Positions 7,371 to 16,622 of a stretch of 64,000 bases of DNA are shown here, in pieces (positions within the stretch are counted from its first letter, which is position 1; each line of letters opens with the position of its first letter). Origin of the DNA: Streptomyces sp. TP-A0356. Lineage in GTDB: Bacteria > Actinomycetota > Actinomycetes > Streptomycetales > Streptomycetaceae. The stretch lies in the NCBI RefSeq assembly GCF_001417775.1, contig NZ_BBZJ01000036.1, forward strand, positions 1-64,000. Reading direction: 5' to 3'. The position numbers and the translations under genes are program-made. The notes below the pieces were generated by a model that did no database searches, was not told the origin of the DNA, and was given only the letters and a program-made list of their open reading frames with translations.

Positions 7371-8222
7371 GTGATACTCGAACTTGCCGGACGGCACCCA
7401 CTCCTCCGCGCCGACCTGACTCCCGAGCGCCGCGCCGACCAGGTCGTCACGATCGACGCCACGCGCCTGCGGTTCATCAGCCCGCTCGACCTCACCGCCG
7501 TTGCCGCAATCGCTCACACCACCGCCGTCACCTCCGGCAAGAGCGTCCTGCGCCTGCCGTCCGACCCCCGTGTCACGTCCTACCTGCAGCGGATGGACCT
7601 CCTCGCCCAGCTTCCCGAAAGCACCATTGCGGTCGGAGCCGTTCCGTTCGACGTCCGCAGCGACCACCACACCACCCTCCTCGAGACGACTCTGCTGACC
7701 CCAGAGACCGCCCCCGACGTTAGTGAGCGCATCGGACTGCTTGCCCTCGCCAATCTCGGCGCGTCCCCAGGCGCTCGGGTCGCCCGCAGTGTCGGCGAAC
7801 TCATCGACAACGCCGTCAGTCACGGTCACGGCCAAGCAGGTGCCTACATCGCCGCCCAGGCGTACACCGGAAAGACCACCGGAACCCGCCGTCTGGAAGT
7901 GGCCATATGTGACAACGGCATCGGTGTCCTCGCCCACCTGCGCCGAAACCGCGACCACGCTGGTTTGACGGACAGCGAAATCGCACTCCGCCAGGCCCTC
8001 CAACCCGGCATCAGCGGCACCCGGGACAGCCGCGGCAACGGACTGCCCGACCTGCTCCGTCAGGCCGCCACCACCGGCCCGACCCGGCTCGTTCTGCGCA
8101 GCGGAAGCGGGCTGGTTCGCGCTGCCCGGCACCGCACCGGGATGCGAACCATCAGCACCCTCGCCGCAGCGATGCCCATACAGGGCACCTGGGCGTGGCT
8201 GAGAGTTTCATTTGCGCCGTAA
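7371..8222 (+). CDS. GHKL-type ATP-binding protein with N-terminal STAS-like region
   Basis: A 283-residue protein with a C-terminal Hsp90/histidine-kinase-like ATPase fold: N-box GELIDNAVSHGHGQ (about 143-156), G1 box ICDNGIGV and a G2-like RGNGLPDLL. The N-terminal 90 residues (VVTIDATRLRFISPLDLTAV) resemble a STAS or MLP-type domain. There is no sensor, transmembrane segment or phospho-acceptor His box, so it is closer to an RsbW-type switch or GHKL effector than to a classical kinase. The start is GTG 7371; no clear ribosome site is seen. It is divergent from the Ubl operon and followed within 16 bp by its STAS/wHTH partner, suggesting a sensing or regulatory pair. Confidence 0.75.
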   Translation: MILELAGRHPLLRADLTPERRADQVVTIDATRLRFISPLDLTAVAAIAHTTAVTSGKSVLRLPSDPRVTSYLQRMDLLAQLPESTIAVGAVPFDVRSDHHTTLLETTLLTPETAPDVSERIGLLALANLGASPGARVARSVGELIDNAVSHGHGQAGAYIAAQAYTGKTTGTRRLEVAICDNGIGVLAHLRRNRDHAGLTDSEIALRQALQPGISGTRDSRGNGLPDLLRQAATTGPTRLVLRSGSGLVRAARHRTGMRTISTLAAAMPIQGTWAWLRVSFAP

Positions 8223-8233
8223 CCTCAGTATGC

Positions 8234-8254
8234 TTCAATGTCTTCAATGAAAAC
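8234..8254. promoter_or_regulatory. second copy of the TTCAmTG direct-repeat operator
   Basis: TTCAATGTCTTCAATGAAAA holds TTCAATG twice, 10 bp apart. It matches the site at 7258-7287 at 19 of 22 aligned positions when that site is read on the minus strand. It overlaps the first codons of the DUF4325/wHTH gene, so binding would repress translation initiation or transcription of that gene, or the true start lies slightly downstream. Confidence 0.6.
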
Positions 8255-8798
8255 GACGAGGCAAGGAACAATCACCTTCCCCGTGCAGCCCTACGGGCAG
8301 TTCCTCTTCACGCGAGCAGCAGGCGCCACAGCACGTGCCGACCTGGAAGAGCGTCTGCGACGCTCTGACGCCCGGGCCCTGCTGACCATCGACTTCACCG
8401 GCGTCACAGCAATGACCAACAGCTTCGCGGACGAGTTCCTCGGCAAGTTCTACACACTCCTCGCAGCTGAAAATGCTGTCGAAGCCGTGCAACTCGGGGG
8501 CTTGAACGAAGAGACCCGCGACGCGGTCAACGTATGCCTCCAACGGCGCAAGCAGTTCGCCGTGGATGCGGAGAGCCGTACTCTCCTCGGAGACGCAGAA
8601 GTCCTGGCTGACACCTATCGGTGTGCCCGCGAACTCAACACGTTCCGCGCGGCCGAGCTTGCCGAGGAACTGCATATCTCCCTGCCCAACGCGAACAACC
8701 GACTCAAGCGTCTCCTCGAAGCAGGAGCGCTCAGGCGTGAACGCTCCGCAGGCCCGGATCGAGGCGGTAAGGAATTCATCTACAGCGTGCCTGCCTGA
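8238..8798 (+). CDS. STAS-like (DUF4325) protein with winged-helix DNA-binding domain
   Basis: A 186-residue protein. Residues about 15-110 match the STAS-like DUF4325 domain (LLTIDFTGVTAMTNSFADEF, LGKFYTLL). Residues 130-186 form a winged helix (AAELAEELHISLPNANNRLK, RLLEAGALRRE). It forms an apparent operon with the GHKL ATPase just upstream, as such STAS-like proteins often do. I infer that it is the DNA-binding half of a two-protein switch which recognises the repeats at 7258 and 8234 and so controls itself and the Ubl operon. The start may be ATG 8238 or ATG 8247; the operator overlap makes this uncertain. Confidence 0.8.
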   Translation: MSSMKTTRQGTITFPVQPYGQFLFTRAAGATARADLEERLRRSDARALLTIDFTGVTAMTNSFADEFLGKFYTLLAAENAVEAVQLGGLNEETRDAVNVCLQRRKQFAVDAESRTLLGDAEVLADTYRCARELNTFRAAELAEELHISLPNANNRLKRLLEAGALRRERSAGPDRGGKEFIYSVPA

Positions 8799-8885
8799 CG
8801 GATGGGTGCAGGTGTGGCCTGCCTCAGCCGTACCCGTTGGCGATGAGGGGCGCAGCCGAGGCTATGGGGTTTACCGGGGTGGGTC

Positions 8886-11528
8886 CTATACGAGGTACTC
8901 GGTCATGAGGTCGGCGCAGTGGATGAGCCAGGGCCAGACGGTGCCGTTGGTGGTGTGCAGGACGGAGCGCCGCAGGGCCTGGACGTACATGGCGAGTTCG
9001 GCGGGATCGTCGCCGTCCTGGAGGAAGGCGGTGACGATTTCAAGTGGTCGGGGGTTGTGCACGGACCAGGTCGCGTCCTGGGGGCGTGCGGGGTCGAGTT
9101 TGGTGACATCGAGCGGGGTCTGGTTCTGGGCGGGGCGGGGGTTGAGTCCGTAGAAGACGGTATCGCTGTGCTGGACGAGGCCGCTGAAGCGTCCGTTTCC
9201 GGGGGTGCGTTGCTGGGCTTGTTCGTCGTAGGGGACGCCGAAGAGGTGGGCGACGGCGGCGCGGTCGGCGGCCTCGCGGAGCCGGATGATGCGTAGGCCA
9301 GGCAGGTCGCCGGGTTTGCGCGGGGTGGGGATGGATTCGGGTTGGTCCAGGCGGGTGCCGGGTGCATGGATGGCGCCGGGGGTGAGATGGGTGTCCTGGA
9401 GCCAGGGCCAGATGTCGCGGTGGCGCAGGGTGGCGGCGCGGGCGAGGAAGATCCGGTCGGTGGTGCTGTCCGGGGCCAGGGCCTGGCGGAGGAAGTCGAC
9501 GAGAGCTGGGCGCTCGCGGTAGGCGTTGATGCGGCCGCGTTTTTCGGTGAGGGCTTGGGGGAGCTGGGTGAAGGGGATTTCGGGTTCGTAGCGGCTGCCT
9601 CGGGTGGGCATCAGCTGTGCGGTGGGCGCGGTGCCGGGGCGGGCGCGAAGGATCATCGGGACGCACTGGTTGCCGGGGGCGGGCGGCATCCACAGGGTGA
9701 TCAGCTCGAAGGGGCCTGTGATGCCGGCGGGTTGGGGCAGGTCGGGGAGGTAGCCGATCTGGCGCAGGGCGTCGAGGGCGGAGGCGGCGGAGCGTTCGAT
9801 GTCGCTGGAGCGAAGGTCGGTTCCGGGATAGCGCTTGACCTTGCTGGCTTTGTCGGGGGCGGGGAGGACGGGGCGCATGCACTGCACCCGCCGTCCCAGC
9901 GCGGGCAGGGTCGCCTTGAACGAGGTTTTGGGGTCGAGGAGTTGGTTGCGGCCGAAGTAGTGCTGGTCCTCGAGTTCGATGACCGCAGCCCGCAGGGCGG
10001 CGGTGTGCGGGACGTGGTCGTGGATCTGCTGGGTGTGGGCGGCGCGGGCCCGGTCGTCCTCTGCGCGGCGCACTGCGCGATCAGGATGGGTGGAACGGGG
10101 CCTCCCACCGGTGAGGGTGCCGGGATCGTAGGGGTGCACGGTGAGGCTGTAGTCCTCGCCGGTGTAGGTGGCTGGGCTGTCGGCGGACTCGGATGATTCA
10201 GGGGCGAGTTGGAGTTTGTCGGTGAGGGCGAGGTGGAGGGCCTGGCGGGTGCGGGGCGATGTGGTCCAGTGCTCCAGGTGGTAGTGGGGGCGGGGGCCGG
10301 CCGGGATGCGGGCGGAGGGTGGCGGAAGGGCGCGGGTGCGGGCGGGGGCCTTGCGGGTGGCTGCGATCGGGATCAGGCCGAGCGGGGCGAAGAGCGGGGT
10401 GAGGGCGTCGAAGACCTCTAGGTGGTCGCGCGGCTGGTAGCCGGGGGCTGCCGGGTGTTCGGCGCTCTTGCGGGCAGCAGGCGTGGCCTCAGGGTGTTCG
10501 GGCAGGTAGTAGCGCATGCCGGTGCTGTGTGTGGCCCACGCGGCGACGGACTGCTCGGTGCTGGTGGCCAGCGAGGCGGGATCGGTGCGCAGGGTGTCGG
10601 GCGCGGGGTAGCGGGGGCGGGAGAGTAGCGCCAGGAGACGGGAGATGCGCGGCGACCAGGCCAGGCGGGGACCGTCGCCGGTGTGCTGGAGGGTGAGTTC
10701 GGCCTGGACGAGCACGCGGCGCTCGTGGGAGGTCAAGAAGCCGGTGTCGGTGTGGAGCAGGGCGCTGAGGGTGGCGGCCTTGTCTCCGCGGCGCGGGACG
10801 TAGCTCATCGGGCGGGCGGCGAAGCGCGCCATGTGGAGGTCGGCGTGCACGCGGACCTGGGGGTCGCCGGGGATGGTTTCCAGGTGGAACTCGATGTAGT
10901 GCGTGTACAGGCCGTGGGCGCCGGTGCGGTCGGTGAGCGCGATGGGCGGGCCGAGGTATACGCGGCGGCGGTTGTCGGGCTGGGTGGGGCCGAGCCAGCC
11001 GGTGTAGTCGTGGCCGGCAAGGGTGAGGCCGGTGGTGGTGATGTGTTCTGCGAGCAGGCTTGGCAGCAGGGACCAGACCGGTTCGGCCGGGTTGGCGGTG
11101 TTGTTGGGATGCACGTGGGCGCGTGCGAGGTGGGCGAGGTCGAGGTCGTCGTTTCGCCATTGCACGGGGTGTTCGCCTAGGAGGGCTTCCCAGTCGGTAT
11201 TGGGGAGGTGGGGGGCGACGTCAGTCGCGGCCCAGGCGGCGACGGCCAGGTCGAAGGGTGCGGCGGGCTCGGCGGTGGCCCTCAGCGCATGCGGTGATTC
11301 GAGATGGTGGCTCAGGGTGGTGATGCGGGGATCGAAGGCGGGCAGCAGCGCGGACAGGCTGCGGGTGGGCAGGCTGCCGACGCTGTGGCGTCCGGGGCGG
11401 GTCTCCCAGACGGTGCGCAGATGGCGCAGCCAGGGAGCGGGGATGGCGGCCGAGCGGGTGTGCACGGTGAGTTCGGCGTCGGGGGCGAAGGCGAAGACGG
11501 CGGACTGCTGTCGGGGGTAGTGGGGCAT
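8886..11528 (-). CDS. pPIWI-RE protein (prokaryotic Argonaute-like PIWI)
   Basis: The third gene of a pPIWI-RE cassette, 880 residues. The C-terminal third has the RNase H-like PIWI pattern of the family: IFLARAATLRHRDIWPWLQD, a strand/helix block LRIIRLREAADRAAVAHLF, DTVFYGLNPRP, HNPRPLEIVTAFLQDGDDP and a final PWLIHCADLMTEYL. The N-terminal 500 residues fit the family's X/MID-type regions, with low-complexity patches. pPIWI-RE proteins act as nucleic-acid-guided defence or surveillance proteins with their helicase and nuclease. The ATG at 11528 lies one base beyond the helicase stop (TGACATG), so the 42 extra upstream in-frame residues are rejected. It converges with the wHTH gene ending at 8798. 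Confidence 0.85.
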   Translation of the reverse strand: MPHYPRQQSAVFAFAPDAELTVHTRSAAIPAPWLRHLRTVWETRPGRHSVGSLPTRSLSALLPAFDPRITTLSHHLESPHALRATAEPAAPFDLAVAAWAATDVAPHLPNTDWEALLGEHPVQWRNDDLDLAHLARAHVHPNNTANPAEPVWSLLPSLLAEHITTTGLTLAGHDYTGWLGPTQPDNRRRVYLGPPIALTDRTGAHGLYTHYIEFHLETIPGDPQVRVHADLHMARFAARPMSYVPRRGDKAATLSALLHTDTGFLTSHERRVLVQAELTLQHTGDGPRLAWSPRISRLLALLSRPRYPAPDTLRTDPASLATSTEQSVAAWATHSTGMRYYLPEHPEATPAARKSAEHPAAPGYQPRDHLEVFDALTPLFAPLGLIPIAATRKAPARTRALPPPSARIPAGPRPHYHLEHWTTSPRTRQALHLALTDKLQLAPESSESADSPATYTGEDYSLTVHPYDPGTLTGGRPRSTHPDRAVRRAEDDRARAAHTQQIHDHVPHTAALRAAVIELEDQHYFGRNQLLDPKTSFKATLPALGRRVQCMRPVLPAPDKASKVKRYPGTDLRSSDIERSAASALDALRQIGYLPDLPQPAGITGPFELITLWMPPAPGNQCVPMILRARPGTAPTAQLMPTRGSRYEPEIPFTQLPQALTEKRGRINAYRERPALVDFLRQALAPDSTTDRIFLARAATLRHRDIWPWLQDTHLTPGAIHAPGTRLDQPESIPTPRKPGDLPGLRIIRLREAADRAAVAHLFGVPYDEQAQQRTPGNGRFSGLVQHSDTVFYGLNPRPAQNQTPLDVTKLDPARPQDATWSVHNPRPLEIVTAFLQDGDDPAELAMYVQALRRSVLHTTNGTVWPWLIHCADLMTEYLV

Positions 11529-11529
11529 G

Positions 11530-14500
11530 TCAGTTTCCCAGGTCGATGGTGGCGTACAGGTGCCCGGCCAGGCTCCAACAGGCGTCCTGGACAGCGTGGT
11601 TGAGGCGTTCGGCCGCCGAGGCGTTGGGGCGGGGGGCGGTGAGCATGCGGTCAAGCAGGTGCTGGGTGGCGACCAGGAGGCTGGTGCGCTCGGTGTCGGG
11701 TGCGGTTTCGTCGCGGTCTGCGGTGCGCGGGGCCCAGGCGGCGTCGCACAGGTAGACGAGGACGGGGACGTCCCCGCGGATGCCGCGGCCGGCGGTCTGG
11801 TAGGTGGAGATCAGTTGGTTTCCGGCGAAGGCGTCGCGGAGTCTTTGTTCGGTCAGGCGGGAGAAGAGCACTGGCTGGCCGAACAGGCTCCAGGTTGCGC
11901 GGGCCCCGTGGCGCAGTCGGCGGGCGAGATCGTCGGCGTCCGTGCCGGGGACGGACAGGTCGGCGGGGTCGGCCAGGCGGCGCATGGCGTCGGCGCCGAG
12001 CAGGGACAGGACGAACGATGAGTCGTCGCCCGGGGGGTGGGGCCGCACCAGGTAGAAGATCGCACCGAGGGCGGCTTCGCGGCGGGCGTTGAGGAGGTTG
12101 TGGCCGCGTTGGATGGTGCCTTCGGCGGCGACGAGGATGTCGGCGCCGGTGGCAGGGAAGGTGGCGACCTGGCGGCGGGCGATTCCGTAGGGGCCGGGGG
12201 TGTCGCCGTCGCGGACGACGTGCCGGGCGGTGTACGGGGTGCGCAGGTTGATGTAGGCGGCGACGGTTTCGGCGTCGCGGGTGCTGAGCACGGTGAACAG
12301 CACCTGCTTGCGGCCCTCGGCCAGCAGCTGACGCACCTGGGCGAGCAGGTCGGTGGTGGCGCCGGGGCGGGGCAGACACAGCGCGGCGGTGTTCTGCAGC
12401 AGGGCCTGGGCACGGCGCTCAGGATCGCCACCCGTGCCGGAGACGAACACCGGACGGCCTTGGGCGGTGTATCCCGGGCGCAGGAACATCCGGGAGGCGG
12501 CCAGGGCGGCGCGGGAGGACCTGGGGGTGCGCAGCACGAGGCCGACGGGAAGATCGATGTGGAATTTCGGCGCCGCCGGGGCATGGGACGTCGCTGAGGC
12601 AAGGACGGTATTGGGGCCGTCGATGCCCTCGGGGGACAGCAGGTCGTGCAGGTGGTACAGGAGCCAGCGGCCCACGCCGCGCAGCCACAGGATGCGCAGG
12701 GAGCCGCTGTCGCCGTTGGGGGTGGGCTGCCATTCCAGCGACATCAGGTTCCCGGCGGGCTGTTCTGGGACGAACGCCAGCAGTTCACGGGGCGGCTGGT
12801 CCTTCAGGAACCCGGCTTCCTCGTCCACGTCCAGGGCGAGGACCGCGTTGACGGCCGGGTAGAGCTTGGCCATCTCGAAGAACGTCGTGGTGATTCGGGC
12901 CGCCCAGATACCGGCCTGCAGCAGACGGGCCCACTGCAGTTCGCGCGGTTCGGGCTGGCCCACCGCCTCGCCGTCTTCGGGGCTGCCTTCTGTCTCGATG
13001 GGGTCGGTTGCATCGGTGTCGGCGGAGCCATCGGAGCGGACGGTTTCGGGGGCGCCGCACTGGCGCAGCCACGCGAGCGCGGCGTCATCCGGGGGAGAGG
13101 TGCCGTCATGGGCGGAGGTCATGGCCTCCAACAGGGGCACGAGGTCGTCGGGCGGTGGGGCCATGGACTCGGCCGCGAGCGGTTGCAGCCTCGCTTCGAA
13201 AAAATCCTGTGCCTGGTCTTCGAGTTGGGGCGACTTCTGGTGCTCGGAGCGTTCCCCCAGACTGTGCAGGGCGCGGGCCAGATGGCGTAGCAGCGTGTGG
13301 CCGCTGAAGGGTCCCCGGCCCAACATGTCGCGCAGCGGCGCCCCTTCCTCATCGACCAGCAGCTGGTAGAGGCGGATGCGGGCTTGGCCGTGACGGCGTT
13401 CGAGTTCCTCATAGCGTTGGACGTCGGGGTTGTTCAGGGGCAGGTGCCAGCGGTGGTCCAGGCTTTCGGCCACCGAATGCCGGGTGCGGGTGGACCAGCC
13501 GTCCCTCGGCGCGGTCAGCACCCGCTGCTGGAGGAAGGCGTTGTCCAGATTGCGCTGGACGTCGTCGGCCTCGTCGACCAGGAGCAGGTCCAGATCGTGC
13601 TGGAACCGCTCGATGACGCGCATGTTCGCAGCTGACCAGCCGGCTTTGGAGTGGAGCATGCCGGCAGGTGTGGTGAGGATGACCTCGGCGTCGCCGAGGT
13701 CATGCAGGTCATGGTGGCGTGGGCAGCGGGAGAGCATTGGGCAGTCCCGCAGCCCGCTCTTGCCGGCGACCTTCATTCTGCCGCGGCAGGGTCGGTCTTT
13801 CTCCTCCAGCGGCTCTCCGCCGATCAGCTGGTCGAGCAGGCACATGTCCACCGTGTAGCGGGCGGCCCCGTCCGCATGGGTGGGGACGAGGGTGTCCTGG
13901 TCGTGAAGCGTGGTGCGCCAGTAGGCGGCCACGTGCTTGGAGCGGTTGCTGCGGCCGATCTGGGGCACCGCATTGATCCCCAGCGCGCGCAAAAATGCCG
14001 TCTTGGCGTACACGTCGGCGGCTGACGCCAGCAGGTAGCCGACGCGTAGACCGCGCCGCACGGCGAGCACGGTGAGCAGGTCCATGAGTGTGGACTTACC
14101 GGAGTTCATCAGCCCGACCAGGTGGAGGACGCCGTCCAGGGCAAGCGGCCGGTCGTCGTCGGCCAGGTCGTCCAGGGTGCCGGCACGCGGATCGGGGACC
14201 GCGAACTCCATGGCCGCCAGACGCCGGACCCAGTCGCGATTGGTGATGTGCGGCTGGTCCTGAAGGAGTTCGTCAACGGATGCAGCGACGGTGCGCAACT
14301 CGCCACGAGTGAAGATGAACGGAGCACGGTGACGCGAGGCTGCCGGATCCTTCAGCGTCAGCGGGGCATCTGCAGGCAGCCATTCGGGCAGGTGCGCCGA
14401 CTCCCAGAAGCCGTCGGCACGCTCGAAAGAGACAGTCGATCCTACGGGCGCCGGACGGATGGTGACCGGTGTGTAGGCGACCGTGGCCTTGAGGGCCTGC

Positions 14501-14907
14501 CGGTACTCATCGTGCCGGCCGACGAGGTAGGGCGAGGACTGCGGGGTGAAGACGGTGCTGGGGCGGACGTGGCGCCCGGTCTGCTCGGCGTCGAAGCCGC
14601 GCAGGCGGGCATCGGCGCTCAGATAGCGGTCCAGCACGTGGAGGAACTGACCCGAGCGGGCGAGGTCGCCCATCAACATGCGCAGTGAGCGGATCTCCCG
14701 GTCCAGGCCCGGTCGGGGAATGCTGTAGCCGGACAGGACCGGCCACAGTGAACCCACCCCTTTGCCGGGCAGGTGGTCGGCGAGGAACGTCAGGCCGAGT
14801 TCGAGCTGGCAAAGTTCCCGTGGCTGCAGTGGCCCCAACAGCGGGCTGACGGCCTCATCGGACAGTTCCTTGACCAGGGTGTCCATCCAGGCACGGAGGT
14901 TCCTCAT
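11530..14907 (-). CDS. pPIWI-RE-associated DinG-like helicase with FeS-type Cys cluster
   Basis: The second gene of the cassette, 1125 residues. Helicase features: a Walker A variant VGLMNSGKSTLMDLL near residue 230, LLLVDEADDVQRNLDN (DEAD box) near 430, and a C-terminal half with QVLFTVLSTRDAETVAAYI and ILVAAEGTIQRGHNLLNAR, then YQTAGRGIRGD as motif VI. Between motifs I and II are four cysteines (CLLDQL, PCRGRMK, RDCPMLSRCPRHHD), like the iron-sulphur cluster of XPD/DinG helicases. The ATG at 14907 overlaps the TGA of the upstream nuclease gene (ATGA); longer in-frame starts would lie inside that gene. It likely unwinds the duplex targeted by the PIWI protein. Confidence 0.85.
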   Translation of the reverse strand: MRNLRAWMDTLVKELSDEAVSPLLGPLQPRELCQLELGLTFLADHLPGKGVGSLWPVLSGYSIPRPGLDREIRSLRMLMGDLARSGQFLHVLDRYLSADARLRGFDAEQTGRHVRPSTVFTPQSSPYLVGRHDEYRQALKATVAYTPVTIRPAPVGSTVSFERADGFWESAHLPEWLPADAPLTLKDPAASRHRAPFIFTRGELRTVAASVDELLQDQPHITNRDWVRRLAAMEFAVPDPRAGTLDDLADDDRPLALDGVLHLVGLMNSGKSTLMDLLTVLAVRRGLRVGYLLASAADVYAKTAFLRALGINAVPQIGRSNRSKHVAAYWRTTLHDQDTLVPTHADGAARYTVDMCLLDQLIGGEPLEEKDRPCRGRMKVAGKSGLRDCPMLSRCPRHHDLHDLGDAEVILTTPAGMLHSKAGWSAANMRVIERFQHDLDLLLVDEADDVQRNLDNAFLQQRVLTAPRDGWSTRTRHSVAESLDHRWHLPLNNPDVQRYEELERRHGQARIRLYQLLVDEEGAPLRDMLGRGPFSGHTLLRHLARALHSLGERSEHQKSPQLEDQAQDFFEARLQPLAAESMAPPPDDLVPLLEAMTSAHDGTSPPDDAALAWLRQCGAPETVRSDGSADTDATDPIETEGSPEDGEAVGQPEPRELQWARLLQAGIWAARITTTFFEMAKLYPAVNAVLALDVDEEAGFLKDQPPRELLAFVPEQPAGNLMSLEWQPTPNGDSGSLRILWLRGVGRWLLYHLHDLLSPEGIDGPNTVLASATSHAPAAPKFHIDLPVGLVLRTPRSSRAALAASRMFLRPGYTAQGRPVFVSGTGGDPERRAQALLQNTAALCLPRPGATTDLLAQVRQLLAEGRKQVLFTVLSTRDAETVAAYINLRTPYTARHVVRDGDTPGPYGIARRQVATFPATGADILVAAEGTIQRGHNLLNARREAALGAIFYLVRPHPPGDDSSFVLSLLGADAMRRLADPADLSVPGTDADDLARRLRHGARATWSLFGQPVLFSRLTEQRLRDAFAGNQLISTYQTAGRGIRGDVPVLVYLCDAAWAPRTADRDETAPDTERTSLLVATQHLLDRMLTAPRPNASAAERLNHAVQDACWSLAGHLYATIDLGN

Positions 14908-16130
14908 GCCCGCCCTCCGAGCCGTCGTGCGTGCTGCGCGGCTTGGCGCAGGAATGTGGTTTCGTCCATCACGGTGATGCCTCGGACCCGGCCGTGGAGT
15001 TCGCGTTCCAAATCGGCTCGGTAGGCGGGGGTCGCCCGGTGTTGCGAGAGCACCAGGAAACGGCGCGCGGCTTCGGGTTCGGACGGAGGGCTGAAGCAGC
15101 GTCCCAGCAGGGTCGCACTGACGGTGTCCTTGGCGTCGAACAGCCAGCACTCCGCGCTTCCGTCTCCGCGGGTGAAATGCAGGCTCCCGTCCCACGTGTC
15201 CATCAATGGGTAGCGCTCCAACGACACCCGCACGGGGGAGCCGTTCTCGACCAGCTGCGCGGCTAGGGCGTCGCTGCCCTTGAACAGACGGTCTTCGACC
15301 AGGCCGGCATCGTGGTGGAAACGGCGGGTGGCCCGGTTCTGCACCCAGTAGCCCTCCAGCGTGCTCACGGTGCGAGTCCCGGCCCGGCCCGGACAGCCGG
15401 CCACCGGGCAGCGCACGAGCGGGGAGGGCAGCGGATTGCCGCAGCTGTCGCACACTCGCAGTGTCACCGTGCCCGGTTCAGACTGGAACCGGTAGGCGGC
15501 GCGTACCAGGTCCTTGACGTACGGCTCGCCCTGCGGGCTGGCCGCCGGCATTGCCCGTACCCGTTTGATCACGTCCAGGTCGCTGAGGACTGGCTGGTGA
15601 ACCAGCAGCAGCCGGAGGGTCACATAAGCGTCCTGGATCTCTTGCTGCGTGCTGCCGTTGCCCTGGGCGGCGGCCATGAGGAGCGCGAAGACCCGGTTCT
15701 CCACCAGCTCCGCCTCGACATCCTGACGTCCCGCCAAGGCGACGGACTGCTCGGCGAACTCCGACAGTTCGTCCCCCTCCAGCAGTACCTGGTCCCGGTC
15801 GCCTTCAGCGAGATCGAGGCGGATCGGCCAGGTGCCGAGAGGGCGTCGGCACGCGGCAAACACGTCCAAGTCGTCTCCCGGCCAGTACACCTGCTGGGCC
15901 AGACCCGTCCACCACAGCCGGGTTACCGCGGTACGCCAGGCCCGCGGCAACGCTCCTAACGTCCCGATCCGGTCTTCCGGACCGAGGCTCTGCCTGGAGT
16001 ACTGCCGGTCCAAGTGCATCCGAGCCAGGCCCGCGGCGAGCAACTCCACGGTCTGGTAGTCATCCAGACCCAGACCGGGGTGAGCGGCCGCAGGATCTAT
16101 GGGTGCGATGTCGCGCAAGGTCGAAGACAT
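14904..16130 (-). CDS. pPIWI-RE-associated REase with zinc ribbon
   Basis: The first gene of the three-gene cassette, about 408 residues from ATG 16130 (a TTG at 16160 would add 10). The middle holds a treble-clef or zinc ribbon (CDSCGNPL...CPVAGCPG, around residue 235-255). The C-terminal part has an endonuclease-like core: SAECWLFDAKDT resembles the (D/E)xK strand of PD-(D/E)xK enzymes, followed by ARRFLVLSQHRAT. The N-terminal half is helical. Family context (REase, helicase, pPIWI in fixed order) supports the call more than the motif alone. It ends in an ATGA overlap with the helicase gene. No good ribosome site is visible. Confidence 0.8.
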   Translation of the reverse strand: MSSTLRDIAPIDPAAAHPGLGLDDYQTVELLAAGLARMHLDRQYSRQSLGPEDRIGTLGALPRAWRTAVTRLWWTGLAQQVYWPGDDLDVFAACRRPLGTWPIRLDLAEGDRDQVLLEGDELSEFAEQSVALAGRQDVEAELVENRVFALLMAAAQGNGSTQQEIQDAYVTLRLLLVHQPVLSDLDVIKRVRAMPAASPQGEPYVKDLVRAAYRFQSEPGTVTLRVCDSCGNPLPSPLVRCPVAGCPGRAGTRTVSTLEGYWVQNRATRRFHHDAGLVEDRLFKGSDALAAQLVENGSPVRVSLERYPLMDTWDGSLHFTRGDGSAECWLFDAKDTVSATLLGRCFSPPSEPEAARRFLVLSQHRATPAYRADLERELHGRVRGITVMDETTFLRQAAQHARRLGGRA

Positions 16131-16254
16131 GGCAACGGCTCTACCGCATACCACTGACAATCTGTCCGCCGTATGGAGCTGCGTGCCTGGCTGTGGTCCA
16201 GCAACGACCCGCTACGTGGGTCGACAATCGGCTTTCCGATTCCCTCGTTCGGGT

Positions 16255-16590
16255 GAAGTGAGGAAGTTGACGCACGGCGGTCTGCTGGAACAGGAACGTG
16301 CAGTCGTGGGGCCAGGTCTCCGTCCGGTTATGCGCCACGAACGCCGTCGGCCCGACCGGCTCACCGATCGCACCCTCGTCGATCGCGGCCGAGCCGTCTG
16401 CCCGGCCGAGCCCAGCGTGCACGGTGGGTGGGGTGATGTTGACGAACACGTCGATGTCCGCGCGGTCGAGCAGCTCACCCACCGAGCACGCGGTCGCGCC
16501 CGAGGACGCCGCGGCCGACTCGGCCGCACGGGATAGGCGTCGGCGACCGCGACCAGCGTCAGCCAGGGAGCCACGTTGGAAGGCTCCGGC
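16255..16590 (-). pseudogene. Gfo/Idh/MocA oxidoreductase remnant
   Basis: On the minus strand, WLTLVAVADAYP leads, after a frameshift, to VGELLDRADIDVFVNITPPT then VHAGLGRADGS, and after an internal deletion to IGEPVGPTAFVAHNRTETW. These are the Rossmann-fold and middle segments of an NAD-dependent sugar oxidoreductase of the Gfo/Idh/MocA family. The N-terminal glycine motif, the catalytic lysine region and the C-terminal half are missing. The remnant lies between the pPIWI cassette and the excisionase gene, consistent with past insertion or deletion at this junction. Confidence 0.6.
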
Positions 16591-16622
16591 GAGGCTCCCG
16601 CACGCGGAGGGCCGCGACGGCG

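Noticed and set aside
14908..15453. N-terminal extension of the pPIWI helicase gene
   Set aside because: The frame is open but lies wholly within the REase gene, and the ATGA overlap at 14907 gives a natural start.
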